A DNA stretch of 64,000 nt from Corynebacterium rouxii. GTDB lineage: Bacteria; Actinomycetota; Actinomycetes; Mycobacteriales; Mycobacteriaceae. A program made the translations under genes and the position numbers. The stretch spans positions 1,984,001 to 2,048,000 of the forward strand of contig NZ_LR738855.1 of assembly GCF_902702935.1 (NCBI RefSeq), in the 5' to 3' direction. The notes under the pieces were generated by a model. It saw nothing but the letters and a program-made list of their open reading frames with translations, was not told where the DNA came from and did no database searches. This document shows positions 46,777-55,209 of the stretch, piece after piece (positions within the stretch are counted from its first letter, which is position 1; every line of letters starts with the position of its first letter).

Positions 46777-46820
46777 TTAAAGGGTGGTTCTCCTTGATCT
46801 CAAGGAGAACCACCCTTTAA
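46777..46820. terminator. Shared terminator of nupC and lysS
   Basis: A 21-bp perfect inverted repeat, TTAAAGGGTGGTTCTCCTTG(A) at 46777-46797 with its complement at 46800-46820, lies between convergent genes, with A/T tracts on both sides. It works in both directions. Confidence 0.9.
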
Positions 46821-46826
46821 TGCTTT

Positions 46827-48389
46827 CTAGCGCTCAGGCTTCACGATTGGGAACAGTACCGTCTCACGGATGCCGAGGCCGGTCATGGCCATCAGGAGGC
46901 GGTCAATGCCCATACCGCAGCCTGCCGTTGGTGGCATGCCCTGCTCCATAGCTGCGAGGAAGTCTTCGTCCAAGACCATGGCCTCATCGTCGCCGCCGGC
47001 GGCAAGACGAGCCTGGTCTTCGAATCGCTCGCGCTGGATGACGGGGTCAACAAGCTCGGAGTAACCGGTAGCCAGCTCGAAACCGCGCACGTAGAGGTCC
47101 CACTTCTCGGTAACACCTGGCTTGGAGCGGTGCTGACGAGTCAGTGGCGAGGTTTCCACTGGGAAGTCACGCACAAAGATTGGGCCGTAGAGCTGATCCT
47201 CGCACAGGTGCTCCCAAATCTCTTCGACCAGCTTGCCGTGGCCCCAGCCACCCTTGGCTGGAACATCCAAACCTATAACGGCAGCAATTTCCTTGAGTTC
47301 ATCCACAGTGGAGTCGATGGTGACCTCTGGCTGGCCTGGAAACTTGCGTGCCAAAGCCTCGTTGAGCGATGGGTACATCTCGATGGTCTTCCATTCGCCG
47401 CCGAGGTCGTACTCGGTGCCGTCGACAAGCGTGACGGTGGTGGAGCCAAAGACTTCCATTGCGACAGACTGGATGAGCTCTTGGATCATCTTCGCGCCGT
47501 CATCGTAGGTGCCCCATGCCTGGTAAGTCTCCAGCATGGCGAATTCTGGGGAGTGCGAGGAGTCCACACCCTCGTTACGGAAGTTGCGGTTAACCTCGAA
47601 GACGCGCTCGATACCACCAACCACGCAGCGCTTAAGGTAAAGCTCTGGCGCGATACGCAGGTAGAGGTCGATATCAAGGGCGTTGGAGTGCGTGACAAAC
47701 GGACGTGCCGCCGCGCCACCATGCAGGGTCTGCAACATGGGGGTTTCTACCTCCATGAAGTCCTGGCCCTCCAAGTAGTGACGCAAAGCGCGCATGACTT
47801 TAATACGAGTCATGGCGTTAGTACGAGCCTGCTCACGCATAATCAAATCGGTGTAACGGTGGCGGATACGCATATCCTCGCTCATATCAGCAAAGGCCAC
47901 AGGCAGTGGGCGTAGCGACTTCGACGCCATGTGCCACGAGTTGACCATCACAGAAAGCTCGCCGCGCTTGGAGGCAACAACGGTACCGCGGATAGAGACG
48001 ATGTCGCCTAGGTCAACATCGGCCTTCCATGAAGCAAGTGACTCCTCGCCAACCTCAGCCAAAGACAACATAGCCTGCATGTACTGACCGTTGCCCTCTT
48101 GAAGAGCAGCGAAGCACAGCTTGCCGGTGTTGCGGATAAACAGGGCGCGGCCGGTGATAGCAACCTCTACGCCGGAATCCTCGCCTGGTTCGAGGTAGGT
48201 AACGCCTGGCTTGTCGCCCTTTTCACCCTCAGGAACAGCTGCGAACTTTTCGCGCAGCTCGGTAATCGAGTGGGTGCGGTCAACGATGACTGGATACGGC
48301 TCCACGCCGGCGTCGATAAGCTTCTGGCGCTTCTCGCGACGAATGCGGAGCTGCTCAGGTACGTCTTGGGTGTTTTTAGCGTTACTCAC
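46827..48389 (-). CDS. lysS: Lysyl-tRNA synthetase, class II
   Basis: 520 residues. An N-terminal OB-fold anticodon domain ([18 protein letters not shown]) precedes the class II core: motif 2 [20 protein letters not shown] and motif 3 [16 protein letters not shown]. The active-site region has [17 protein letters not shown]. The ATG at 48389 is the last conserved core gene before the accessory patch to its right. Confidence 0.96.
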   Translation of the reverse strand: MSNAKNTQDVPEQLRIRREKRQKLIDAGVEPYPVIVDRTHSITELREKFAAVPEGEKGDKPGVTYLEPGEDSGVEVAITGRALFIRNTGKLCFAALQEGNGQYMQAMLSLAEVGEESLASWKADVDLGDIVSIRGTVVASKRGELSVMVNSWHMASKSLRPLPVAFADMSEDMRIRHRYTDLIMREQARTNAMTRIKVMRALRHYLEGQDFMEVETPMLQTLHGGAAARPFVTHSNALDIDLYLRIAPELYLKRCVVGGIERVFEVNRNFRNEGVDSSHSPEFAMLETYQAWGTYDDGAKMIQELIQSVAMEVFGSTTVTLVDGTEYDLGGEWKTIEMYPSLNEALARKFPGQPEVTIDSTVDELKEIAAVIGLDVPAKGGWGHGKLVEEIWEHLCEDQLYGPIFVRDFPVETSPLTRQHRSKPGVTEKWDLYVRGFELATGYSELVDPVIQRERFEDQARLAAGGDDEAMVLDEDFLAAMEQGMPPTAGCGMGIDRLLMAMTGLGIRETVLFPIVKPER

Positions 48390-48430
48390 GCTACATCAGG
48401 GTAGTGCACTTCCTGCCCACCCACCAATAG

Positions 48431-48587
48431 CCCATTACGTTGTTAGCAGTTCCACCCAAGGCACCGAAGATCCATAGCCTGCCCACCCGAGTAGGCGGAC
48501 TATGTTTATGCCCATTCCCGCCGTCCGAAAAAACAATAGAACTAGTCACTGGCTTCGGTATGGCTTATCCCTGTCCCCGTTAAAAAA
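48431..48587. repeat. 157-bp direct repeat, copy 1
   Basis: Begins CCCATTACGTTGTTAGCAGT and ends CCCGTTAAAAAA; identical over its whole length to 53376-53532 by eye. This copy lies 41 bp from the lysS start and is cut off directly by the left end of the IS3-family element. It holds an imperfect hairpin (ATAGCCTGCC...GGCGGACTAT) and a 26-codon minus-strand frame, both preserved in the other copy. It is not rRNA or tRNA. Confidence 0.95.
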
Positions 48588-48599
48588 GGCCTGGCCCCC

Positions 48600-49750
48600 G
48601 GAAAGTGGACACGCCGGGGGTTAGCTATGCTACTTGGGTCAGTGTAACTGAATTAAGCGCTTCGAAGTCATCGGAGGGCTAGAAGGGCGCACCAAGAGTG
48701 CCGCCTGCGCGTGTTGTAGCGCATACACCACCGGAAGATTTCCTGCCGGCAGCTGATTGGACTTTCAAAAAGTTTCCTATCACACAGTACTTCACGCTTT
48801 ACGGTGGCGTTAAAGGATTCTGCTAGGGCGTTATCAGCACTCGTTCCCACTGCTGCCATAGATTAGCGCACACCAAGCTTAGCGCAGTGGCCCCCCAACG
48901 CCTGTGAGGTATACACACTGCCAAGATCAAAATGGGAAAAATGCCCCCCTTTTAAGGCTTCCTCGGACCTTTCTGGCATGAGACAAAGCCCCGATAACCA
49001 GCGATACCCGCATGCGATCCGCGAGTGCATCACCGACAAGTTTGCGAGAGTAGACGTCGACGACCGTGGCAAGATACATGTTCTTGCCCACCCCTACACG
49101 GCAGGTAGGTGATGTCGCCTAGTGGTGATGCATCGGCGCTGCTTGGTAAAGCCTTTTTAGCCCCATGGATTTCATGATGCGTGCGACCTTCTTGTGATTG
49201 ATCGGGCCAAAGCTCGTATCGGTTTTAAGGCTTGCAGCGATGCGTTTAGCGCCATAAAGCCCGTGCTCATCATCAAAAGTGGTCTTGATTTTTGCACCAA
49301 TAGCGGCATCGGAATACATTTTTAACCTGCGATTTTCACGGGTTTGCACCCATTTATAAAACGAGGAGCGATTGAGCTTTAACACGTGGCACATCCGCTT
49401 GATCGAGTATTCGGTTCGGTGGTCATAGACAAACTGGAAGCGGATTACCAGCGTGTCTTTTTTAAGCAAAATATTTTGCGGCCTTGCGTAGGATATCGCG
49501 TTCTTCGCGCAACTTTGCGTTTTCTTTTGTCTCACTGGCGGATCCGTTCGGAATCATTCGCTGCGTGGGCTTTATCATGCACGGCTTTAATGCGCGCACG
49601 CTTTTTCGGTGTCGTGCTTTTGGCCCAAGAATGCAGCGAGTCACGGTTGATATCGAGCTCTGCTGATGCTGCGTTTATCAAGAGGGCCTCATTGTTCTCA
49701 TAGAGAGCTACAGCATCGCGTTTGCACTGTTCGGAGTACCTGGACATGAT
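48600..49750 (-). pseudogene. IS3-family transposase (orfA/orfB) with several frameshifts
   Basis: Pieces in order on the minus strand. orfA starts near 49747 (MSRYSEQCKRDAVALYENNE, with a Leu-zipper-like LREERDILRKAAKYFA in a shifted frame). The orfB N-terminus is in 49119-49535 (FVYDHRTEYSIKRMCHVLKL, HGLYGAKRIAASLKTD). The DDE core fragment SVYTSQALGGHCAKLGVR is in 48863-49072. The C-terminal Asn-Glu block ADNALAESFNATVKREVL and MRYNTRRRHSWC is in 48668-48859. At least four shifts or stops separate them, so it is not functional. Confidence 0.9.
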
Positions 49751-49766
49751 GGTAGATTACCTTTTT

Positions 49767-49786
49767 CCCAGCCCGATTGGGCTGGG
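49767..49786. terminator. Hairpin at the right end of the IS3 element
   Basis: CCCAGCCC (49767-49774) and GGGCTGGG (49779-49786) form an 8-bp GC-rich stem with a 4-nt loop, T-rich on one side. It probably shields the transposase from outside transcription. Confidence 0.6.
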
Positions 49787-49822
49787 TATCAGGTGTCCAC
49801 CAAAAAAGGGGTCAGGTCCGCC

Positions 49823-50233
49823 TATGACTGCGAGCTGGTCTGGGACATTCTCGACATGTTTAGGGTAATCCATTTCAACGTTGAAGCGCTCGGTGAAAAC
49901 GGGTGGGATGCCATCGGCGTCAAGAACGCCGAACGGTTCGGCAAATTCAAAGGCTTCGATCACCAGCGTGAACGCGAAAGCCAGACGGCCGGCTACACGA
50001 AATACCTAGTTAAGAGCGGCCGGTGGACGGAGCAAGAAAAACTCGTAAAAAAAGGAACGAACTCTCACAGACAAATGCTTCCGACCTATCAGTCCATGCT
50101 CGGAGCATTCAAGCCGGTACGGCGCGAAACAGTACGCAGAGGTGGACACTCCCACCTCAGTGCTAAAGATCTGCGAAAAATTCTGCTCGCCGCCCCTGGC
50201 GCACAGCGTGATGAGGACTGTGACCAAGCCTAA
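49823..50233 (+). pseudogene. YfbU-family protein, 5' end lost to the IS
   Basis: 136 residues starting in mid-protein right at the IS end: YDCELVWDILDMFRVIHFN, then FGKFKGFDHQRERESQTAGY, and MLPTYQSMLGAFKPVRRE near the end. This order matches the E. coli YfbU family (a DILxMYRAL-type helix, a GFD..xE motif, then a YQRML-type motif and a closing helix LSANEINQII, here LSAKDLRKILLA). About 50-70 N-terminal residues are missing. Family function is unknown; many members occur near defence or toxin genes. Frame and sequence are otherwise intact. Confidence 0.72.
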
Positions 50234-50312
50234 AAACATCAATAACCTCGGCGATCTACTCCCACTTCCGTAGTGCAGGGATCGTTCCGAGGCTTTCAAA
50301 ACAAAGACTAAC

Positions 50313-50638
50313 ATGCCCATAATAAATAATCCAGAACCGACCCCAACACCGCTATCTCAATGGTTTTCATCTGCACGAATGCGCAAGTACGCCAACCACC
50401 CAGATCCAGAAGCACTCTACCTCTGGAACACTCACCTTTAGTCGTTGTCTATAAAATGCGAAACAGGTGCTCTCATCACGAATCAATCGTCCAACAACAT
50501 AATATCCCCCGTGAAGTCGCACATCTCAACGCCGTTGATAATGCCATCCAAATGGTGGCGAACTTCATTGATCCCCATGCCGCGACATGGATCAAGGACA
50601 ATTCCCGGATCCCCACTGTACGAGCACAACGACCTTAG
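50313..50638 (+). pseudogene. Abi-family (abortive infection, HEPN) gene with internal deletion
   Basis: The 5' part, ATG at 50313, reads MPIINNPEPTPTPLSQWFSS... to HPDPEALYLWNTHL and stops at 50441; this is the typical Abi_2/AbiF start with the LYxWN block. The 3' part, in another frame from about 50429, reads MRNRCSHHESI...LNAVDNAIQMVANFIDPHAA and ends WIKDNSRIPTVRAQRP, the conserved Abi C-terminus with the HEPN RNxxxH motif. Some 150-200 residues between them are missing, so the gene is dead. Intact relatives are toxins or phage-exclusion proteins acting as RNases; this is known for the superfamily, not shown here. Confidence 0.75.
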
Positions 50639-51156
50639 CCGTCTGCCGCAACACTGAGGTAGGAAATTAGGAACGCCATCGACGTTGGTATGTTGAAGTG
50701 CCCAAGGTTTTGTTCCATGACCATCAAAAGCACACTGTCGATGTGTCGAACATCCCCACGGAAAGTGCTCGTCCCCACACATCAAGGACAAAGGCAGCAG
50801 GAGGCAATCGCCCAGGGTAATAGCTGTTATTCTCTTCATTCCCGGCGCTCACCAGGGACATGGTCACGAGAAAATTCGAGACTCGATAAAGGGCATACGT
50901 GAAATCCTCCAAGATTTCGTCCGCATCCCCCTTTTTTTGCTACTTAATCCGAAAGTAAGGCTATACGCCACCTGCTCCCACATCTGCACCGGCGCGCCAC
51001 AACGCTAAACAAAATAATGCGCAGAGGCCTCCTACACCGCTAAGTATTGGAATAAATACATAACATTTCCGTAAACTTCCGGCAGGAAACTTGAAAACGT
51101 TTACCCCTTATCCCACCATGGAAAGTGAACCCAGTTCACCCAAAGATTGGAAACCG
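50639..51156. other. Gene-poor spacer in the accessory patch
   Basis: About 518 bp between the Abi remnant and the secreted-protein gene. Frames on both strands (for example minus 50724-50912) lack good starts or recognisable domains. The last 100 bp, AT-rich, should carry the promoter of the secreted-protein gene. No RNA or repeat seen. Confidence 0.45.
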
Positions 51157-51720
51157 ATGATCTGTAAGCAAACTTTTGGACAACTAGCGGGCACCGCAAT
51201 CGTCGGCCTAGGCATCGCCTTTGCATCTACGGCACCAGCAATGGCTCAAGATTTATCGCAGTCCGAAAGCAATCAGACCAATGGGGTCACGACGTTGCAG
51301 GGCGCTGACGGCCTAACACGTACAACTTCCCCCGTCGAGCAGCCTGGCGTACAGGGGCGCAACTTGGATCTGCAGCCAGGTGATGAAATCAATATCAGCG
51401 TTGACGGACAAACCGCCGATATCATCAACGCTGCTGGGGACGTTGTGGGAAGCTTCACTGCGCCGCAACTTTACGACGATGAAGGCAACGAACTAACCGC
51501 GCGTTTCGCCTTCCACGAGGGAATGCTCATCGTCACAGAAACCGGCCCCACCGTTCGCACCGCCTGCACAAAGGCTAGCGTCGGTAAATGGACGTACCGA
51601 GTTGGAGCAACAGGCGTTTGCGGCGCGCTGGGCGCCGGCACTGGTGGCCTAGCAGGCGGACTGTGTGGGCTAGGTGCCGCTGCCGTTGAAGACCGCATTA
51701 ACTTCGACAAGGTCTGTTAA
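51157..51720 (+). CDS. Secreted protein with Gly/Cys-rich C-terminal peptide, bacteriocin-precursor-like
   Basis: 187 residues from the ATG at 51157 (MICKQTFGQL); the frame stays open to 51091, so an earlier ATG (51118) is possible. The signal peptide ends APAMA-QD at about residue 30. Residues about 60-130 form a beta-like pro-domain (DEINISVDGQTADIINAAGD, FTAPQLYDDEGNELTARFAF, FHEGMLIVTE), a layout seen in actinobacterial secreted propeptides. The last 51 residues have four Cys (about 137, 155, 170 and 187) around GVCGALGAGTGGLAGGLCGL, reminiscent of halocin-C8-type or other disulphide/hydrophobic bacteriocins. It is followed after 18 bp by a small membrane gene that fits an immunity protein. 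The function is inference. Confidence 0.65.
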   Translation: MICKQTFGQLAGTAIVGLGIAFASTAPAMAQDLSQSESNQTNGVTTLQGADGLTRTTSPVEQPGVQGRNLDLQPGDEINISVDGQTADIINAAGDVVGSFTAPQLYDDEGNELTARFAFHEGMLIVTETGPTVRTACTKASVGKWTYRVGATGVCGALGAGTGGLAGGLCGLGAAAVEDRINFDKVC

Positions 51721-51738
51721 AACCGAAAGGAGGAATGA

Positions 51739-51960
51739 ATGTCGAACTTTACTAACCCCCAGAAAGTCGTTCGCGCATTCACAGCCGTCATTACCGGATG
51801 CTGGGTCTACTGCCTAGTGGTAGCACCAATCCTCTCCGAACAGAGTTATGCCGATGTGGCCATTGAGAAATCAAAAGATATCGGCATCGGATTCACAATC
51901 GCGGCACTGCTGGTAGGAGCAATTTGGCTTTTCATTGCCAATAAAAAATCAAGCGCCTAG
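51739..51960 (+). CDS. Small two-helix membrane protein, candidate immunity protein
   Basis: 73 residues. AAAGGAGGAATGA precedes the ATG, a strong ribosome site. Two membrane helices are clear: AFTAVITGCWVYCLVVAPIL and IGFTIAALLVGAIWLFIANK, joined by a short charged loop (SEQSYADVAIEKSKD), with a basic C-terminus. It starts 18 bp after the secreted-protein gene and is certainly cotranscribed. Small proteins of this shape often protect producers of bacteriocins; no specific family is recognised. Confidence 0.7.
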   Translation: MSNFTNPQKVVRAFTAVITGCWVYCLVVAPILSEQSYADVAIEKSKDIGIGFTIAALLVGAIWLFIANKKSSA

Positions 51961-52180
51961 CGCTCCATCCCCCTGAACTAGCCCCCGAAAGTTGGACTGG
52001 TTTAATTCTAGGTGGTTAGGGCCTTCAAGGGTCTGATTCCGATAGTGCATCGGAGTCAGACCCTTGAACCGTTGTTGAAACCGGGCGTTGTTGTACCAGA
52101 AGATGTAATCATCTACGGCCCGGTAAAACTCATCAACACTGGCGAAGTAGGTCAAGTCCGGTGAAGTGGTGTATGAGTTC
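51950..52180 (-). pseudogene. 3' fragment of an IS3-family transposase (orfB)
   Basis: Minus-strand frame with FASVDEFYRAVDDYIFWYNN and ARFQQRFKGLTPMHYRNQTL, the C-terminal end of an IS3-family DDE transposase of a type different from the element at 48.6 kb. Upstream parts are absent, replaced by IS256 sequence. Its own terminal repeat GCCCCCGAAAGTTGGACTGG lies near 51980. Confidence 0.8.
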
Positions 52181-52249
52181 TTTCGAATCGTCGGTGATTT
52201 GTTAGCAGGGATCGGGTCCGGCACAAGCCTGGGTGTGGTTGGTCATTAA

Positions 52250-52834
52250 GCTGCAATCTCCTTGCCTGCTGGGGGCGGTGGTGTCGGCGTCGATGACATT
52301 GGCTGTGATGGACCTGACCCCTTTTTGGTGGAACCGGTTGCTAGCAGCACAGTCGTTGTAACCGCGCGTCCTCCTTCCCGGACTTTCATCGTCAGCGCGT
52401 CGCACGAGAGGTAGTAGTACGGGCCGGAATCCAGTGACCGGGTGCAAAATCCTCCACCATCGAATCCAAGTCTTTGGCTATCTCACTGATTTGTGACTTC
52501 GATAGGTTCGTGATGCCGAGGGTGGCGACCAGGTCGTTCATCCTGCGGGTAGACACACCCTTTAAATAGCACGTGGCGATCACGGTGGTTAAGGCACGTT
52601 CGGTACGGGTTATCGACGGTGCCGACCCGTGTATCCAGTACTCGGTGGCGGTAGCCGTTGCGGTGGTTGACGCAGTTGTCGCTGGTGGTGCCGTAGTCAG
52701 CGCCGCAGACAGTATCGGCTTGGGCAGATAGAATTTGGTTGATGAAATCACCGAGCATCTAACGCATCAGATCGGGTGATACTTGGGTGAGTAGCCCTTC
52801 GAGATACGCGGTCGGGTCGATCAACTAAGGGCCA
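52250..52834 (-). pseudogene. IS256-family transposase, truncated and frameshifted
   Basis: N-terminal part of an IS256 mutator-type transposase in at least two frames: INQILSAQADTVCGADYG and NHRNGYRHRVLDTRVGTVD in one, then RTERALTTVIATCYLKGVST and DLVATLGITNLSKSQISEIA in another, then a degenerate CDALTMKVREGGRAV-like stretch. A stop interrupts the first codons (LLTQVSPDLMR then TAG). The catalytic half is missing. The element end is probably near 52840-52900, where a terminal-repeat-like GGGTGTCGTCC occurs. Confidence 0.8.
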
Positions 52835-52899
52835 GCGGCCATTATGGGTGTCGTCCTTTCGAGGATAGATAGAAGTTGATTCGAAAGGTACCCATGATG

Positions 52900-53145
52900 G
52901 TCGCCCTATTTGTCCTCAGGGCCCATCACAGGAACTAACTCGTACACCACGCTAACGGACGCAACCCGGGATAGTCACGACACTGCTACCAAATAGCCGG
53001 TCACAACAACTAGCCAAGAGCGTAGCGACGTTTGAATACTCCGCAACTGGAGCGAGTAATTAGTTCTGCGAGCCCCTGGTTGCTGTAGCCGAAGTTCTGA
53101 ACGTGGAAAATCGGTTACACACTTAATATGCAACCGACTCATTCT
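52900..53145. other. Short non-coding stretch next to the IS256 remnant
   Basis: About 246 bp with no supported gene on either strand. It includes the outer end of the IS256 remnant; no hairpin or RNA is seen. Confidence 0.4.
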
Positions 53146-53241
53146 TCATAGGCTCAGGTCGACAATGGTGCCGCTAACAACTCCAATAGACATTGCTTCT
53201 AGGACCTCAAGGGTCCAGCTATTGACTGATTTTCTTCTCAT
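53146..53241 (-). CDS. 31-residue peptide ORF of unknown role
   Basis: ATG at 53241 with AAGGAAGTGG ending about 6 bp upstream, a good ribosome site. The peptide has a basic start (MRRKSVNSWTLEVLEA) and a hydrophobic, small-residue end (MSIGVVSGTIVDLSL). The frame continues 35 codons upstream with a hydrophobic segment (LLVALLVLM), so a 66-residue form is possible. It could be a leader-like or signalling peptide; there are no Cys. Conservation is unknown and it may be spurious. Confidence 0.35.
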   Translation of the reverse strand: MRRKSVNSWTLEVLEAMSIGVVSGTIVDLSL

Positions 53242-53375
53242 ATTGACCACTTCCTTATCTCTTTTTAAACACTTGAATTTACGGTGCTTTAAAATCCGAA
53301 AGATTATTCGTGAAGTCATGAGTACCAGCAGCGCCACCAACAACATTACTACTGTGTCAAGCCCAGGCTCATTGC

Positions 53376-53532
53376 CCCATTACGTTGTTAGCAGTTCCAC
53401 CCAAGGCACCGAAGATCCATAGCCTGCCCACCCGAGTAGGCGGACTATGTTTATGCCCATTCCCGCCGTCCGAAAAAACAATAGAACTAGTCACTGGCTT
53501 CGGTATGGCTTATCCCTGTCCCCGTTAAAAAA
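53376..53532. repeat. 157-bp direct repeat, copy 2
   Basis: Identical to 48431-48587. This copy touches the IS110-family remnant on its right. The two copies lie 4.945 kb apart, start to start, in direct orientation and enclose the IS3, YfbU, Abi, bacteriocin-like and IS256 segments. Confidence 0.95.
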
Positions 53533-53589
53533 AGATCCGAGGAGGTGATACCACCGAAGACAGTAACATACTCCAACAGCTCAATAGGA

Positions 53590-54642
53590 ACCTAACCCAG
53601 CCCAGACGGCACGAGATCTCACAGTAATATAGATGCCAACACGAAGGCTCGCTACGCAAGCTCTTCGACACATTCCTCACCAATGACACAGAAGTCCTTG
53701 TCGTCGTCGATCAGCCCAACAACATCGACAGGCCACCGTCACAGTCACCCAAGCAATCAGCGCCGACGTTCGCCACCTCCCCAAGCTCACCATGCGACAG
53801 TTACCACGCACCCACATCAACAACTCCAAGACCGATATACGCAACGCCTACATCATCGCCCGCGCCTACACACACCTAATCAACCAGATACGATCCACAC
53901 TCGTAGGAACCCACCCCACATTCGAACACGTCCTGCGTGAACAGATGATCCACCGCAAGCGGATCCTCCACCTACTAGCGAAATACAATGGCCCCACCAA
54001 GATTCAACGCATCAGCAAAGCACGCCTAGCAGCCTTCGCACGTAATCACAGAGCACATAATCCTGAGCCCATCATCGACGCCATGCTTACTGCCAACCAC
54101 AGCCAGACCGTATCCATCGCCGGTGCGAAATACGCGCAACTTGGCATAGCAATGCCCGCCAAAGATGCACTAGCCACACTGGAACACCACAAAGAAACTG
54201 AAGCCCAAGTACTCGAACTCATCCAAGACATTCCTCAGACCGAGATCCTCTTGCCCATGCCCAGTATCGGCCCACGTAGCGCCGCACAAATCCCCATGAC
54301 CATCGGCGATATATCCGACTTTCCTGATACAGCACACCTAGCTTCCTATGCAGGCCTGTCGCCACGGACGAACCAGTCGGGAACATCCATCATGTCGAAT
54401 TCACCCAACCGAGCCGGCAACAAAAAACTAAAGAACACCCCTATGGCAATCGTCTTTTGCATCAATTAGATTCTTTCGTAGATTCCCGGCAATTCTACGA
54501 ACGAAAACGCAACGAAGACAAAAGACACAACGCCGCAGTCGTCGCGCTCGCACGCCGACGCCCCAACGTCTTATTCACCATAATGCGCAGCGGAGAACTC
54601 TACAAAGACATCCCCACAACCCAAGAGGCCACAGCAGCCTAA
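53590..54642 (+). pseudogene. IS110-family transposase, frameshifted
   Basis: DEDD-type transposase in three frames. The N-terminal RuvC-like part is RKLFDTFLTNDTEVLVVVDQ. The middle, in 53792-54469, has NSKTDIRNAYIIARAY and MPSIGPRSAAQIPMTIGD, followed by the Transposase_20 block ASYAGLSPRTNQSGTS and SPNRAGNKKLKNTPM. The C-terminus, after a further shift, is FYERKRNEDKRHNAAVVALA and RRPNVLFTIMRSGELY. The first metal-binding residues are missing, so it is inactive. Confidence 0.88.
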
Positions 54643-55209
54643 CCACTCCAAACCCCGAAGCCGATTGTGCAAGAAGCCCAATCGACCCTTCAGCATGCCC
54701 GAAAACAACACCCGCAGCGTGAAGCAGAAACCCTTCACACCCCCAACAACCTCACCCACAGAGTTGACAAACTATATAGGAACACCCCCACATCTTGCAC
54801 ACCTTTCCCCCACACGAATATCCCTCTCACCGTGCAGACTGTCTTTCTGTGGACAACTCTGCTTCTAGTCGCAAGCTATCCACAGAAGCTCTCCGAATAG
54901 GCTGCGGGCTCTTGATATTGTGAACCTTTTATGCTGCAGGACGAATCGCCCGCTAGCGCACTCAAGCTCCTCCGCCCATCACCAGTAGTTTCTGATAAAT
55001 ATCTATCTTTTTAATAACTTTTCCGATCCTAAGCCATATTTTGCGGTAAACTTTTGTCAATAAATTTTTGATTCTTCTTCGGATCATCCCCGAGCCACCA
55101 CCCCGCTTATCGGCACGCTCGTTCCCGTCGAAAAGCCCTTTGTGCTCTAGAAATCCGACGATGAGTTGAAGGTTTGTGTGAGATTGCTCTCCAAAGGAAT
55201 GGTGATCGT
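54643..55209. other. Spacer between the IS110 remnant and the RiPP operon
   Basis: About 567 bp. The first 150 bp belong to the 3' flank of IS110. Then comes an AT-rich stretch that should hold the operon promoter, though no convincing -35/-10 pair stands out. I looked here for a Cys/Ser/Thr-rich precursor peptide in all frames and found none. A 41-codon, very basic frame runs on the minus strand (54962-55087). Confidence 0.5.

Larger units (their letters stand above)
48588..49820 (-). mobile_element. IS3-family insertion sequence, degenerate
   Basis: About 1.23 kb. The ends form imperfect inverted repeats: left CCTGGCCCCCGGAAAGTGGA continuing to CAC, right (reverse complement) CCTGACCCCTTTTTTGGTGG continuing to ACACC. 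Inside are the frameshifted orfA/orfB described separately. A hairpin at 49767-49786 near the right end can act as a terminator against read-in. No target duplication is visible. The insertion removed the 5' part of the YfbU-family gene. Confidence 0.85.

Noticed and set aside
48431..48587. Repeat as a 5S rRNA, tRNA or known riboswitch
   Set aside because: No cloverleaf, no 5S core sequences and no riboswitch motif recognised; kept as an unexplained direct repeat.
53533..53560. GAGGAGGTGAT, similar to the complement of the 16S rRNA 3' end
   Set aside because: Only a short match with no further rRNA sequence on either side; likely chance.
54848..54884. Two DnaA-box-like sequences, TGTGGACAA and CTATCCACA, in opposite orientation
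   Set aside because: Only two sites, no cluster, no dnaA/dnaN or rep gene and no AT-rich unwinding element next to them; not enough for an origin.
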